Positions 22,121-37,425 are shown, counted from the first letter of the stretch. The stretch: DNA of 64,000 nucleotides from Ricinus communis (GCF_019578655.1 NC_063260.1:19402723-19466722); one strand, 5' to 3'. Notes: generated from the letters alone by a model not told the origin. A program made the numbers and translations.

Positions 22121-25100
22121 GGGGTTGTTTTTTCATACTCAGAAATATACCAAAATTACGGGATTATTTTCTCCGATTAATAAATATCCCCATATTACGG
22201 GGTTGTTTTCTCATATTAAAATATTTACCTTTCTACGAGGTTGTTTCCTCAAACTCGTAATTACACTACTTTCGAGGTATTATTTTCTCATATTCATAAA
22301 TATACACGTTTTACGGGATTAATTTCTTATATTGAGAAATATACCACTTTTACGGGGTCGTTATCTCAAATTAAATTATTAGCACTATTCTGGGCTTGTT
22401 TTCCAAAATTTATAAATATACACATTTTACGGGTTTATTTTATTATATGGACAAATATACCCCTTTTACAGGGTTGTTTTCTCATATTATAAAATTAACC
22501 CATTTAAGGGATTGATTTCTCATACTGACAAATATACCAAAATTACGGGGTTATTTTTCCGATTAATAAATATCCCCATATTTCGGGGTTGTTCTCTCAT
22601 ATTAAAAAAATTATCCTTTTTACGAAATTATTTTTTTAGACTCGCAATTACACTATATTTACGGGGTTGTTTTCTCAAATTCATAAATATACACGTTTTA
22701 CGGGAGTTATTTTGTTATATTAAAATATATACCACTTTTACAGGATCAGCTTATCATACTAAATTATTTGCTCTATTATGGTGTTGTTTTCTCAAATTCA
22801 TAAATATACACGTTTTATGGGGTTATTTTCTTATATTGACAAATATAGCCCTTTTATGGGGTTATTTTCTCATATTATAAAATTAGCCCATTTAAGGGGT
22901 CGTGTTCCCATACTCACAAATACATCACAATTACGGAGTTATTTTCTGAGATTCATAAATATCCCCATATTATGGGGTTGTTTCCTCATATTAAAAAATT
23001 TACCCCTTCTACAAGGTTGTTTTCTTAGACTGGAAATTACATTACTTTGACGGGGTATTCTCTTAGATTCATAAATATACAAGTTTTACGGAGATATTTT
23101 CTTATATTGATAAATATGCCACTTTTACAGGGTCATTTTCTCGTATTAAATTATTAACACTATTCTAGGGTGGTTTTATCAAATTCATAAATATACACGT
23201 TTTTTTTTCAGACTTGTAATTATACTGCTTTTACGGGGTTGTTTTCTCATATTCATAAATGTACACGTTTTACGGGGTTATTTTCTTATATTAAAAAATA
23301 TACCACTTTTACGGGGTCTTTTTCTCATATAAACTATTCTGGGTTGTTTTCTCAAATTTATAAATATACTCATTCTACGGGGTAAACTTCTTATATGGAC
23401 AAATATACCCCTTTTACGGGGTTATTTTCTCATATTATAAAATTAACCCATTTAAGGGGTTGTTTTCTCACACTCACAAATATACCAAAATTATGGGGTT
23501 ATTATTTTCGATTGATAAATATCCCGGTATTACGGGATTGTTTTCTCATATTAAAAGATCTACCCCTTCTACGAGACTGTTTTCTCATACTCGCAATTAT
23601 ACTACTTTTACGGGTTGTTTTCTCATATTCATAAATATACACGTTTTACGGGATTATTTTCTTATATTGATAAATATACCACTTTTACGAAGTTATTTTC
23701 TTATATTAAAAAATATACCACTTTTACGGGGGTCTTTTTCTCATATTAAATTATTAGCACTATTCTGGATTGTTTTCTCAAATTTATAAATATACTCATT
23801 CTACGGGGTTAATTTCTTATATGGACAAATATACCCCTTTTATAGGGTTATTTTCTCATATTATAAAATTAACCCATTTAAGGGTTGTTTTGTCACACTC
23901 AAAAATATAACAAAATTATGGGGTTATTATTTTCGATTGATAAATATCCCGGTATTACGGGATTATTTTCTCATATTAAAAAAATACCCCTTCTATGAGA
24001 CTGCTTTCTCATACTCGTAATTACACTCTTTTACGGGTTTATTTTCTCATATTCATAAATATATATGTTTTACGGGATTATTTTCTTATATTGACAAATA
24101 TACCCCTTTTACGGGGTTGTTTTCTCATAGTCACAATTATACCAAAATTACGGGGTTATTTTCTCCGATTGATAAATATCCCCGTATTACGGGGTTGTTT
24201 TCTCATATTAAAAAATTTACGCCTTCTACGAGGTTGTTTTCTCCGACTCAGAAATTACACTATTTTTACGGAGTTGTTTTCTCAAATTCATAAATATACA
24301 CATTTTATGAGGGCTATTTTTTTATATTGAAAAATATATCACTTTTATAGGGTCATCTTTTCGTACTAAATTTTTTGCTCTATTATAATGTTGTTTTCTC
24401 AAATTCATAAATATACACGTTTTACGGGGTTATTTTCTTATATTGACAAATATACCTTTTTACGGGGTTATTTTCTGAGATTCATAAATATCCCCTTATT
24501 ACGGGGTTGTTTCCTTATATTAAAAAATTTACCCCTTCTACAAGGTTGTTTTCTTAGACTGGCAATTACATTATTTTGACGGGGTGTTTTTTCAGATTCA
24601 TAAATATACACGTTTTACGGAGTTATTTTCTTATATTGATAAATATGCCACTTTTACGGGATCATTTTCTCGTATTAAATTATTAGCACTATTCTAGGGT
24701 GGTTTTATCAAATTCATAAATATACACGTTTTTTTCTCAGACTTGTAATTACACTACTTTTACGGGGTTGCTTTCTCAGATTCATAAATGTACACGTTTT
24801 ACGGGGTTATTTTCTTATATTGAAAAATATACCACTTCTACGGGGTCTTTTTTCTCATATAAAATTATTAGCACTATTCTGGGTTGTTTTCTCAAATTTA
24901 TAAATATACTCATTCTACGGGGTTAATTTCTTATATGGACAAATATACCCTTTTACGGGGTTGTTTTCTCATATTATAAAATTAACCCATTTAAGGGGTT
25001 ATTTTCTCATACTCACAAATATACCAAAATTACAGGGTTATTATTTTCGATTGATAAATATCCCGGTATTACAGGATTGTTTTCTCATCTTAATAAATTT

Positions 25101-28100
25101 ACCCCTTCTACGAGACTGCTTTCTCATACTCGCAATTACACTATTTTTACAGGGCTGTTTTCTCATATTCATAAATATACACGTTTTACGGGATTATTTT
25201 CTTATATTGATAAATATACCACTTTTACGGGGTTATTTCTTATATTAACAAATATACCCCTTTTACGGAGTTGTTTTCTCATACTCACAATTATACCAAA
25301 ATCACGGGGTTATTTTCTTCGATTGATAAATATCCACGTATTACGGGGTTGTTTTCTCATATTAAAAAATTTACCCCTTCTATGAGGCTATTTTCTCAGA
25401 CTCGAAAATTACACTATTTTTTCGGAGTTGTTTTCTCAAATTCATAAATATACATGTTTTACGAGGGCTATTTTCTTATATTAAAAAATATATCACTTTT
25501 ATAGGGTCATCTTATCATACTAAATTATTTGCTCTATTATAGTGTTCTTTTCTCAAATTCTTAAATACACACGTTTTATGGGGTTATTTTCTTATATTGA
25601 CAAATATTTCCCTTTTACAGGGTTGTTTTCTCATATTATAAAATTAACCCATTTAAGGGGTTGTTTTCTCATACTCACAAATATACCAAAAGTAAGAGGT
25701 TATTTTCTCTGGTTGATAAATATCCCTATTTATGTAGTTCTTTTCTCATATTAAAAAATTTACCCCTTCTACGAGGCTGTTTTCTTAAACTCGCAATTAC
25801 ACTATTTTTACGTAGTTGTTTTCTCAGATTCATAAATGCACACGTTTTATAGGGTTATTTTCTTATATTGAGGAATATACCACTTTTACAGAGTCGTTTT
25901 CTAATATTAAATTATTAGCACTATTCTGGGGTTGTTTTCTCAAATTTATGAATACACATTTTTCGTGTTAATTTCTTATATGGACAAATATACCCCTTTT
26001 ACGAAGTTGTTTTCTCATATTATAAAATTAATCCAGTTAAGGAGTTTTTTTTCTGACACTCATAAATAATACCAAAATTATGGGGTTATTATCTCTGATT
26101 GATAAATATCCCGGTATTACGGGGTTGTTTTCTCATATTAAAAAATTTACCCCTTCTACGAGGCTATTTTCTCATACTTGCAATTACACTACTTTTATGA
26201 GGTTGTTTTCTTATATTCATAAATATATATGTTTTACGAGATTATTTACTTATATTGATAAAAATACCACTTTTATGGGATTATTCTCTTATATTGATAA
26301 ATATACCCCTTTTGTGGAGTCTTTCTCTTATACTCACAAATACACCAAAATTACGAGGTTATTTTCTCCGATTGATAAATATTCCCGTATTATGGGGTCG
26401 TTTTCTCATATTAAAATATTTTTCCCTTGTACGAGGCTGCTTTCTCATATTAAAAAATGTATCCCTTCTGCAAGGCTGTTTTCTCAGACTCACAATTACA
26501 CTACTTTTACGGTATTGTTTAACGCTGTTATGGAGTTGTTTTCTCAAATTCATAAATATATATGTTTTACGGAGTTATTTTCTTATGTTGACAAATATAC
26601 TGTTTTTATGGAGTTGTTTTGTCGTATTATAAAATTAACCCATTTAAGGGGTTGTTTTCTCATACTCACAAATATACTAAAATTACGGGGTTATTTTCTC
26701 CGATTGATATATATGCCCGTATTACGGGGCTGTTTTCTCCGATTCATAAATATACACGTTTCATAGGGTTATTTTCTTATATTGAGAAATATACCACTTT
26801 TACGGGATCGTTTTCTCATATTAAATTATTGGCTCTATTCTGGGATTGTTTTCTCAAGTTTATAAATATACACATTTTACGGCGTTATTTTCTTATATAG
26901 ATAAATACACCCTTTTTACGGGGTTGTTTTCTCATATTATAAAATTAACCCATTAAAGGGGTTGTTTTCTCACACTCACAAATATACCAAAATTACAGGG
27001 TTATTTTCTCCGATTGATAAATATCCCTATATTACGGGGTTGTTTTCTCATATTAAAGAATTTACCCCTTATACGAGGCAGTTTTCTCAAACTCGTAATT
27101 ACACTACTTTTACGGGGGTGTTTTCTAAAATTCATAAATATACGCATTTTACGGGTTTTTTCTTATACTGATAAATATACAACTTTTACGGAGTTATTTT
27201 CTTATATTGACAAATATACCCCAGTTTTCTCATATTATAAAATTAACACATTTAAGGGGTTGTTTCCTCATACTTACAAATATACCAAAATTACGGGGTT
27301 ATTTTCTCCGATTGATAAATATCCCTGTATTACGGGATTGTTTTCTAATTTTTATAGATACACCCCTTATACGGGGTTGTTTTCTCATATTAAAAAATTT
27401 ACCTCTTCTACGAGGTTGTTTTCTCAGACTCGCAATTACACTACTTTTACGGGGTTGTTTTCTCATATTCATAAATATACATATTTTACGGAGTCATTTT
27501 CTTATATTGATAAATATACTACTTTTATGGAGTCGTTTTCTCATTTTGAATTATTAGCACTATTCTGGGGTTGTTTTCTCAAATTCATTAATATATACAC
27601 GTTTTATGGAATTATTTTCTTATATTAATAATTATACCCATTAAAGGGTTGTTTTCTCATACTCACAAATATACCAAAATTACGAGGTTATTTTCTCCGA
27701 TTGAAAAATATCCTCATATTATGGAGTTTTTTTCTCATATTAAAAGGTTTACCCCTTTTACAAGGCTATTTTCTTAGACTCGCAATTACAATACTTTTAT
27801 GGGGTGTTTTTCTTAGATTCATAAATATATACATTTTACGGGATTTTTTTCTTATATTGTTAAATATACCACTTTTATAGGGTTATTTTCTCATATTAAA
27901 TTATTAGCACTATTATGGGATTGTTTACTCAAATTCATAAATATACACATTTTACGTGGTTATTTTCTTATATTGATAATTACACCACTTTTACGGGGTT
28001 ATTTTTTTATATTGACAAATATACACCTTTTACGGTGTTGTTTTCTCATATTATAAAATTAACCTATTTAAGGGGTTATTTTCTAATACTCACAAATATA

Positions 28101-31100
28101 CCAAAATTGCGAGGTTATTTTCTCCTATTGATAAATGTCCCCGTATTACGGGGTTGTCTTCTCATATTAAAAAATTTACCCCTTCTACGATGTTATTTTC
28201 TCAGACTCGCAATTACACTACTTTTATGGGGTTGTTTTCTAAGATTCATAAATATACACATTTTATGGGGTTATTTTCTTATATTGATAAATATTCCACT
28301 TTTATGGGGTTATTTTCTCATATTAAATTGTTAGCACTATTATGGGTTTTTTTTCTCATATTCATAAATATATACGTTTTATGGGATTATTTCCTTATAT
28401 TGATAAACATTCTACTTTTACGGGGTTATTTTCTTATATTGACAAATATATCCCTTTCATGGGGTTGTTTTCTCATATTATAAAATTAACCCATTTAAGG
28501 GGTTGTTTTCTCATACTCATAAATATGCCAAAATTACCGGATTATTTCTTCTGATCGGTAAATATCCCAGTATCACGAGATTGTTTTCTAATATTTATAA
28601 ATATACCCCTCTACGGGGTTGTTTTCTCATATTATAAATTCTACCCCTTTTACGAGGCTGTTTTCTCAGACTCACAATTACACTACTTTTACGGGATTAT
28701 TTTCTCATATTCATAAATATACACGTTTTACAGGGTTATTTTCTTATATTTGTAAATATACCACTTTTACGGGGTCATTTTCTCATATTAAATTTTTAGC
28801 ACTATTATCGGGTTTCTTTCTCAGATTCATAAATATACACGTTTACGGGGTTATTTTCTTATTTTGATAAATATACCCCTTTTACGGGATTGTTTTCTCA
28901 TTTATAAAATTAACCCATTTAAGGGGTTGTTTTCTCATACTCATAAATATACAAAATTACGGAATTATTTTCTGAGGTTCATAAATTTCACCGTATTACA
29001 TAGTTGTTTTCTAATATTTATAAATATACTCCTCTTACGAGGTTGTTTTCTCATATTAAAAAATTTATCCCTTCTACGAGGCTGTTTTCTTAAACTGGCA
29101 ATTACATTATTTTGACGGGGTTGTTTTCTGAGATTCATAAATATACACATTTTATGGAGTTATATTCTTAATATTGACAAATATACCACTTTTACAGGAT
29201 CATTTTCTCATATTATATTATTAGCACTATTATGAATTTATTTTCTCAAATTTATAAATATACACCTTTTACGGGGTTTTTTTTCTTATATCGACAAATA
29301 TACCCCTTTTACGGGGTTGTTTTCTCATATTATAAAATTAACCCATTTAAGGGGTTGTTTTCTCAAACTCACAAATATATCACAATTACGGGGTTATTTC
29401 CTCATATTCATAAATATCCCCGTATTACGGGGTTGTTTTCACATATTTAAAAAATTTTCCTTTCTACGAAGTTCTTTGCTCATATTTAAAAAATATTACC
29501 TTTTCTACGTGGTTGTTCTCTTAGACTGGCATTTACACTACTTTGATGGGCTTTTCTTCTCATAATTATAAATATACAAGTTTTATGGAGTTATTTTCTT
29601 AATATTGATAAATATATAACTTTTACGGGGTCGTTTTCTCATATTAAATTATTAGCACTATTATAGAGTTGTTTTCTCAAATTTATAAATATATATGTTT
29701 AACGGGGTTATTTTCTTATATTCACAAATATACCCCTTTTACGGGGTTGTTTTATCATATTATAAAATTAACCCATTTAAGGGGTTGTTTTTTTATACTC
29801 ACAAATATATCAAAATTACAGAGTTATTTTCTCCGATTGATAAATATCCCCGTATTACGGGGTATTTGCTAATATTTATAAATATACCCCTCTTACGGGG
29901 TTATTTTCTCATATTAAAAAATTTACCCCTTCTACGAGGTTGTTTTCTTAGACTCGCAATTACACTACTTTTTATGGGATTGTTTTCTCATATTCATAAA
30001 TATACACATTTTAGGGGGTTATCTTCTTATATTGATAAATATATCACTTTTACAAGGTCGTTATCTCATATTAAATTATTAGCACTTTTACAGGGTTATT
30101 TTCTCAAATTCATAAATATACACGATTTACGTAGTTATTTTTTTATATTGACAATTATACTACTTTTACGGGGTTGTTTTCTCATATTATAAAATTAACC
30201 CATTTAAGGGATTGTGTTCTCATACTCATAAATATACCACAATTACGGGGTTTTCTCATATTCATAAATATCCTTGTATTACACGGTTGTTTTCTCATAT
30301 TAAAAAATTTACCCCTTCTATAAGGCTGGTTTTTTAGATTGGCAATTACACTACGTTGACAGGGTTGTTTTCTCAAATTCATAAATATACACGTTTTATG
30401 GAATTATTTTCTTAATATCGAGAAATATACCACTTTTACGAGGTAGTTTTCTCATATTAAATTATTAGCACTATTATGGGGTTGTTTTCTCAAATTCATA
30501 AATATAAATATTTTACGAGGTTATTTTCTTATATTGACAAATATACCTCTTTTACGGAGTTATTTTTTCATATTATAAAATTAACCCATTTAAGGAATAT
30601 TTTTCTCATACTCACAAATATACTACAATTACGGGGTTATTTCCTTATATTCATAAATATCCCCGTATTATGGGGTTGTTTTCACATATTAAAATATTTA
30701 CCCTTTCTACGAGGTTGTTTTCTCATTTAAAAAATTTACCCATTCTACGAGGTTGTTTCTTAGACTCGCAATTACACTACTTTTATAGAGATATTTTCTC
30801 AGATTCATAAATATACACGTTACGGAGTTATACTCTTATATTGATAAATATACCACTTTTACGGGGTCGTTTTCTCATATTAAATTATTAGTACTATTAT
30901 GGGGTTATTTTCTCAGATTCATAGATATACAAGTTTACGGGGTTATTCTCTTATATTGACAAATATACCCCTTTTACGGGGTTGTTTTCTCATATTATAA
31001 AATTAACCCATTTAAAGGGTTATTTTCTCATACTCACAAATATACTAAAATTATGTATTACAGCGTTGTTTGCTAATATTTTTAAATATATCCCTCTTAC

Positions 31101-33123
31101 AAGGTTGTTTTCTCATATTAAAAAATTTACCCCTTCTACGAGGCTGTTTTCTTAGAGTCGCAATTACACTACTTTTACGGGATTGTCTTCTCAGATTCAT
31201 AAATATACACGTTTTAGGGGTTTATTTTCTTATATTGATAAATATACCACTTTTACAGGGTCGTCTTCTCATATTAAATTATTAGCACTATTATGGGGTT
31301 GTTTTCTCAAATTCATAAATATACATATTTTACGGGATTATTCTTTTATATCGACAAATATACCTCTTTTACGAGGTTGTTTTCTGATATTATAAAATTA
31401 ACCCATTTAAGGGGTTGTTTTCTCATACTCACAAATATACCAAAATTACGCAGTTATTTTCTCTGAATGATAAATATGCTCGCATTACGGGTTATTTTCT
31501 AATATTTATAAATATACCCCTCTTACTCGGTTGTTTCCTCATATTAAAAAATTTACGCATTCTACGAGGCTGTTTTCTTAGACTCGCAATTACACTACTT
31601 TTACGGGATTGCTTTCTCAGATTTATAAATATACACGTTTTAGGGGGTTATCTTCTTATATTGATAAATATATCACTTTTACAGGGTCATTTTCTCATAT
31701 TAAGTTATTAGCATTATTATGGGGTTGTTTTTTCAGATTCATAAATATACACGTTTTACGGGATTATTTTCTTAAATTGACAAATATACCCCTTTTACGA
31801 GATTATTTTCTCCTATTATAAAATTAACCCATTTTAGGGTTTGTTTTCTCATACTCACAAATATACCTAAATTATGGGGTTATTTTCTCCGATTCATAAA
31901 TTTCACCGTGTTAGAGGATTGTTTTCTAATATTTATAAATATACCCTTTTTACGGGATTATTTTCTCATATTAAAAAATTTACCCCTTTTACAATGCTAT
32001 TTTCTTAGACTCCCAATTAAAATACGTTTACGGGGTTGTTTTCTCAGATTAATAAATATACGTGTTTTACAGTGTTATTTTCTTATATTGATAAATATAC
32101 TACATTTACAGGGTCGTTATCTCATATTAAATTATTAGCACTATTATGGGGTTGTTTTCTCAAATTCATAAATATCCACGATTTACATAGTTATTTTGTC
32201 ATATTGACAAATATACCACTTTTACGGGGCCATTTAAGGGGTTGTGTTCTCATACTCACAAATATACCAAAATTATAGGGTTATTTTCTCAGATTCATAA
32301 ATATCTCCATATTGCGGGGTTGTTTTCTCATATTAAAAAATTTACCCCTTCTACAAGGTTGTTTCCTTAGACTCGCAATTACACAACTTTGATGGGGTGT
32401 TTTCTCATATTCATAAATATACACGTTTAATGGGTTATTTTCTTATATTGAAAAAATATACCACTTTTACGGATAATTTTCTCATGTTAAATTATTAGCA
32501 CTATTATGGGATTATTTTCTCAAATTCATAAATATACACGTTTTACGGGGTTATTTTCTTATATCGACAAATATACCCCTTTTACGAGATTGTTTTCTCA
32601 TATTATAAAATTAACCCATTTAAGGGGTTGTTTTCTCATACTCACAAATATACCAAAATTACACCGTTATTTCTCTGAATGATAAATATCCTCGTATTAC
32701 GAGATTATTTTCTAATATTTATAAATACACCCCTCTTACTAGGTTGTTTTCTCATATTAAAAAATTAACGCCTTCTACGAGCCTGTTTTCTTAGACTCGC
32801 AATTACACTAATTCTACGGGATTGTTTTCTCAGATTTATAAATATACACGTTTTAGGGGGTTATCTTCTTATATTGATAAATATATCACTTTTACGGGTT
32901 CATTTTCTCATATTAAGTTATTAGCACTATTATGGGGTTGTTTTTTTCAGATTCATAAATATACACGTTTTACGGAGTTATTTTCTTATATTGACAAATA
33001 TATCCCTTTTATGGGATTGTTTTCTCCTATTATAAAATTAATCCATTTTAGGGTTTGTTTTCTCATACTCACAAATATACCTAAATTATGGGGTTATTTT
33101 CTCCTATTCATAAATTTCACATT
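22121..33123 (+). repeat. 39-bp satellite array, block 3 (longest uninterrupted, ~11 kb)
   Basis: Continuous monomers in the fixed order. It contains a local variant (about 23000-25600) in which sub-blocks several hundred bp long repeat with high similarity. For example, the segments around 23395-23560 and 24930-25090, both ending in a monomer with ATAAATATCCCGGTATTAC, and the TATACACGTTTTTTT monomers at 23190 and 24720. This indicates a recent segmental duplication of about 1.5 kb within the array. At 29440-29520 two neighbouring monomers are unusually diverged (TATTTAAAAAATTTTCC). All open frames here are monomer translations. Confidence 0.93.
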
Positions 33124-33128
33124 GTTAC

Positions 33129-36002
33129 TGTCACGACCCCACCCGTGGGCCCGTGACCGGCACTAGGGAATGGGTAGGCTTAAGGCCACCGAAACCCGTA
33201 GTAAGCCTGACACTCACTGATTTAAACAAATCTCATCTCAAATTAATATTATTAAAGCCACAATTTATCTTAATAGTTACACTTTACAAAATTACTTCTG
33301 GCCTACCGAAAAACTAGGCGAGACCCAAGCTCGGAAAATTTACAATCGATACATCTACTATTACTACTCATGAGAATCTAAGATTTACCAATTTACATAC
33401 CAAATCAAATACATCACCCGATGATGAAGGAGTCGGGTTACTGAATAAGAGTCGCAGGAGAACTAACAGTCACGAATCTGAAAAACAGTAAAAATGAGAC
33501 TGTCAGTCTCGAGAGTGAGTTAAAATCAAATAATCTAGAGACTATTGCTTCTTCTCAGAAAACATAGATTATTCAAATCAGTATATCAAACCATGCTCGT
33601 AATTACAAATCATACTATAATCATACCCTATTACTTTCTTCACAGAAAATATTAATCATTCGAATCAATATATCAACCATGCATGTAAATACAATCCATA
33701 TTATAATCATACCATAATAAATAAATAAAAATATATATTTACTTTTACGGGACGAGTGGCTCAGTAGAACCCTAACCCCAAATTCTAATAGCCTTTCGGC
33801 TCTCTTAATCCAACAGGTCTGGCGCCCAGAGAGCATCGCTCGATCAGGGACCTTAACTCCGACAATCAACTAAACTCAGCCCAGAGAGCAATGCTCGATC
33901 AGGGCAAACAAATCCATAATAACCTTATGTCCATGATCATTACATCGCGCGTCTGATGTAACCCATCAGGCGGCATGTTCTACAAGCCACATTTCCCAAT
34001 TCGCAATCATCACATATAATAAATATCATTATCTGATGAACTCAACCAACACATATCGAAATAAAGATTAAAGATTTAGGATAAGGCAACGTGCAATTCG
34101 TGTCGATAAAATAATAATATATGTATTATTATAACGTTACTAATAATAATATTTATATTATTTTCAATAATTAATAGTCCAGTAAAATTAATTACGTTGA
34201 GATATTAGTAACCATGTTAAACATAAACTTCCAAAATAGCATATTAAAATCAGACTTAGCAATAGTGCAATGATTAAATGACTTTAACTCACAGGTTTGG
34301 CGACCTCCTAGCTCTGCTCCGGTGCCTCGGTAGGAGCGAGCCGAACGAATTGACAATCTAGTCACGGAAAACAATTTATCAAAACGCTGAAACAATCGAT
34401 CTTTAATCTTAGGTCTAGACTCCTAGGACTGACTGTCTAAGAATCTCGACTCAGGAGAATTCTACCGAAAATCCGGCAGAACCTCCTCTACAACACGAAC
34501 ATTACCCCCCATAAAAACGGGTCCAGGACCTGCCAGAAGAACACTCCAAATATCCAACAATTTAAACAACGGGAGTCGGGTCCCCAAACTTCACTATTTC
34601 CCGACTCCACCACACAGCACAAAATACGAGGCAGGCAAACTAACAGACAATTATTTATGACTCACAAATATCATCAAATACTCAATATAACCCAATAAAC
34701 ACAAATTTAAAATCAAAGGATTTCTAAGATCAACGGCCAGAGAAAATTACCGAGGCGCTCGATCGCTCGGTCGACTCGCCTCCGGCCGCCGGAGTCCGAT
34801 CGACGATCTGAACACACCATCGGACTTACAACGACGCGCTGACGACAATCCCCGCTTTCGATTTTCCGATCTGACACCCGATCATCCGGAGAGATTTACG
34901 GACGATCTCGACCGTCGATTTGCCAACGAAGCCCGATCGCCACAAAACCGGTGCCATCGCGAAGCTTGAGCTAAGGAGACTCGGGATACGTCCTCCGATC
35001 GTCCATCCTCCGCCGGATCTCGCCGGAAAAATCCAAAAACGCCGGCTGCCACTATTTTCTCTCTCCACCGGATCTTTCGTTTCCGACCACCACCTTTGCC
35101 GACACCGCCGCCAAAACAAAGCCGAGGGCCGAGAGGAGTCGATCGGCACCAAGATCGGCCGACCACCGACGCGAAGCGGCAAGGAAGCTTCGGCCATCTT
35201 CCTCCTCGCTGAGTCGCCCATTGGCTGCTGGCCTGGCCTGCTGACTTCACGGCCACCCAGCGCCGGTCGAGACGGCCCACAGCCTCCTTCCTCCGCTCCT
35301 CCCTCTCCCCCGACATCTCTCTTCCTCTCTTCTTCTTCCTCGACTTCCATTCCTTTCAATATCGACATTAGGCCCCCGAACTTTTCCTTATTACAACTTG
35401 GTCCCTCAACTTTCTTAATTACTTACAATTTCATCCCGTAGAATTCCAATTTGACCCCCAAACTTCTTTTTAGCCTTTCAATTAAGCCCTTAACTAATTA
35501 ATTTGGGCCAAATCCGAATTACTGAAAATACACAATTACAAAAATACCCCTGACCGACATATTTATTTACGAAAATACCAAACTCACAAATTTCCATTAA
35601 ACCCCATAAAAATAAAATTATACTTTTAATCCTTATTCCAAAATAAATTTCCAATTTAAAATTTAATACTACTAATCAATTATAATACCAATTTTCCTAA
35701 AATTCTTTTATAAAAACATTTTTTTATAATTTCTATCATAATTTTCCAATATATAATTTTACTTATATAAATATGCATTTGGGAAAAATTTTGAATAACC
35801 AAAATATAATCATTTCTCAAATAATTTACTTGAATAATTTCTTAAAATTTCAAATTAATTGCGTATAGAAAATAACTCATTTATTTGATTAATATTAAAT
35901 TTTTCATTAAATCATTTCAAATTAAACCTAATAATAATGAAGCTAAAATTAACTTAAATAAAAACTCATTATTAAATATATAAAAAAATTCCGGGTGTTA
36001 CA
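33129..36002 (-). mobile_element. Solo LTR of the large-LTR family, TSD GTTAC
   Basis: It starts TGTCACGACCCC and ends CCGGGTGTTACA on the + strand (2,874 bp), with GTTAC at 33124-33128 and 36003-36007. Both ends and the TSD are intact and there is no internal region, so it is a solo LTR. Contents in + order are the terminal block, the hairpin GAGACTG-T-CAGTCTC at 33496-33510, a short local duplication around the TATATCAAACCATG / TATATCAACCATGC segments (33580-33700), CCCAGAGAGC repeats (33831, 33880), a CpG-rich block (34740-35340) and the AT-rich U3-like end. Transcription, if any, would be on the - strand. Confidence 0.94.
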
Positions 36003-36007
36003 GTTAC

Positions 36008-37425
36008 AGGGTTATTTTCTAATATTTATAAATTTACCCCTCTATTAAAAAATTTACCCCTTCTACAATGCTATTTTCTTAGACTCCCAATTAAAATACG
36101 TTCACGGGGTAATTTTTTCAGATTAATAAATATACGTGTTTTACATGGTTATTTTCTTATATTGATAAATATATACTACATTTACAGGGTCGTTATCTCA
36201 TATTAAATTATTAGCAAAATTATGGGGTTGTTTTCTAAAATTCATAAATACACACGATTTTTTACGTAGTTATTTTGTCATATTGAAAAATATACCACTT
36301 TTACGGGGTTATTTTCTCATATTATAGAATTAACCCATTTAAGGGGTTGTGTTCTGATACTCACAAATATACCACAATTACAGGGCTATTTTCTCAGATT
36401 CATAAATATCCCCATATTACGCGGTTGGTTTCTCATATTAAAAAATTTACCCCTTCTACAATGTTGTTTCCTTAGACTCGCAATTACACTACTTTGACAG
36501 GGTGTTTTCTCGCATTCATAAATATACACGTTTAACGGGTTATTTTCTTATATTGATAAATATACCACTTTTACGAGTTATTTTCTCATGTTAAATTATT
36601 AGCACTATTAAGGGGTTGTTTTCTCAAATTCATAAATATAGACGTTTTACAGGGGTATTTTCTTATATCGGCAAATATACACCTTTTACGGAGTTTTTTT
36701 CTTCGATAAATAAATATCCCCGTATTACGAGGTATTGCTAATATTTATAAATATACCCCTCTTACAGGGTTATTTTCTCATTTTAAGAACATTTTCCTTT
36801 CTACGATGTTGTTTTCTTAGACTCCCAATTAAACTACTTTTACGGGGTTATTTTCTTAGATTCATAAATATACACGTTTTTGGGGGTTATCTTCTTATAT
36901 TGATAAATATACCACTTTTACGGAGTTATTTTCTCATATTAAATTATTAGCACTATTATGGATTTGTTTTCTCAGATTCATAAATATACACGTTTTACGG
37001 GGTTATTTTCTTTTATTGACAAATATACTCCTTTTACGGGTTTGTTTTCTCGTATTATAAAATTAACCTATTCAAGGGGTTGTTTCCTCATACTCATAAC
37101 TATACCACAATTACGGGGTTATTTTCTCATATTCATAAATATCCCCGTATTATGGGATTATTTTCTCATATTAAAAAATTTTACCCCTTCTATGAGGTTG
37201 TTTTCCTAAATTGGCAATTACACTAGTTTAACGGGGTGTTTTCTCAGATTCATAAATATACACGTTTTATGAAGTTATTTTCTTATATTGATAAATATAC
37301 CACTTTTACAGTATCATTTTCTCGTATTAAATTATTAGCACTATTCTGGGGTGGTTTTATCAAATTCATAACTATACACGTTTTACAGGGTTATTTTCTT
37401 ATATTGACAAATATACCCCTTTTAC
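36008..37425 (+). repeat. 39-bp satellite array, block 4
   Basis: Monomers resume directly after the TSD of the solo LTR. Its first monomers (36035-36200) resemble those at 31960-32140 in block 3, consistent with HOR copies. The block ends at TTTAC at 37425, where retrotransposon internal sequence starts. Confidence 0.92.

Noticed and set aside
26080..26766. 228-codon forward open frame, and dozens of similar ones across the satellite blocks
   Set aside because: The translation is only 13-residue monomer repeats (…KYTTFTGLFSYI…). Overlapping frames are equally open, starts fall anywhere in the cycle, and no promoter or conserved stop exists. It follows from a 39-bp period.
34826..35441. Long open frames on both strands in the GC-rich LTR block (also at 20544-21168, 41380-41871, 49291-49948, 56674-57193)
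   Set aside because: They lie in LTR sequence, are open on opposite strands at once, start and end differently in each copy, and are broken by indels between copies. High GC with few stops explains them.
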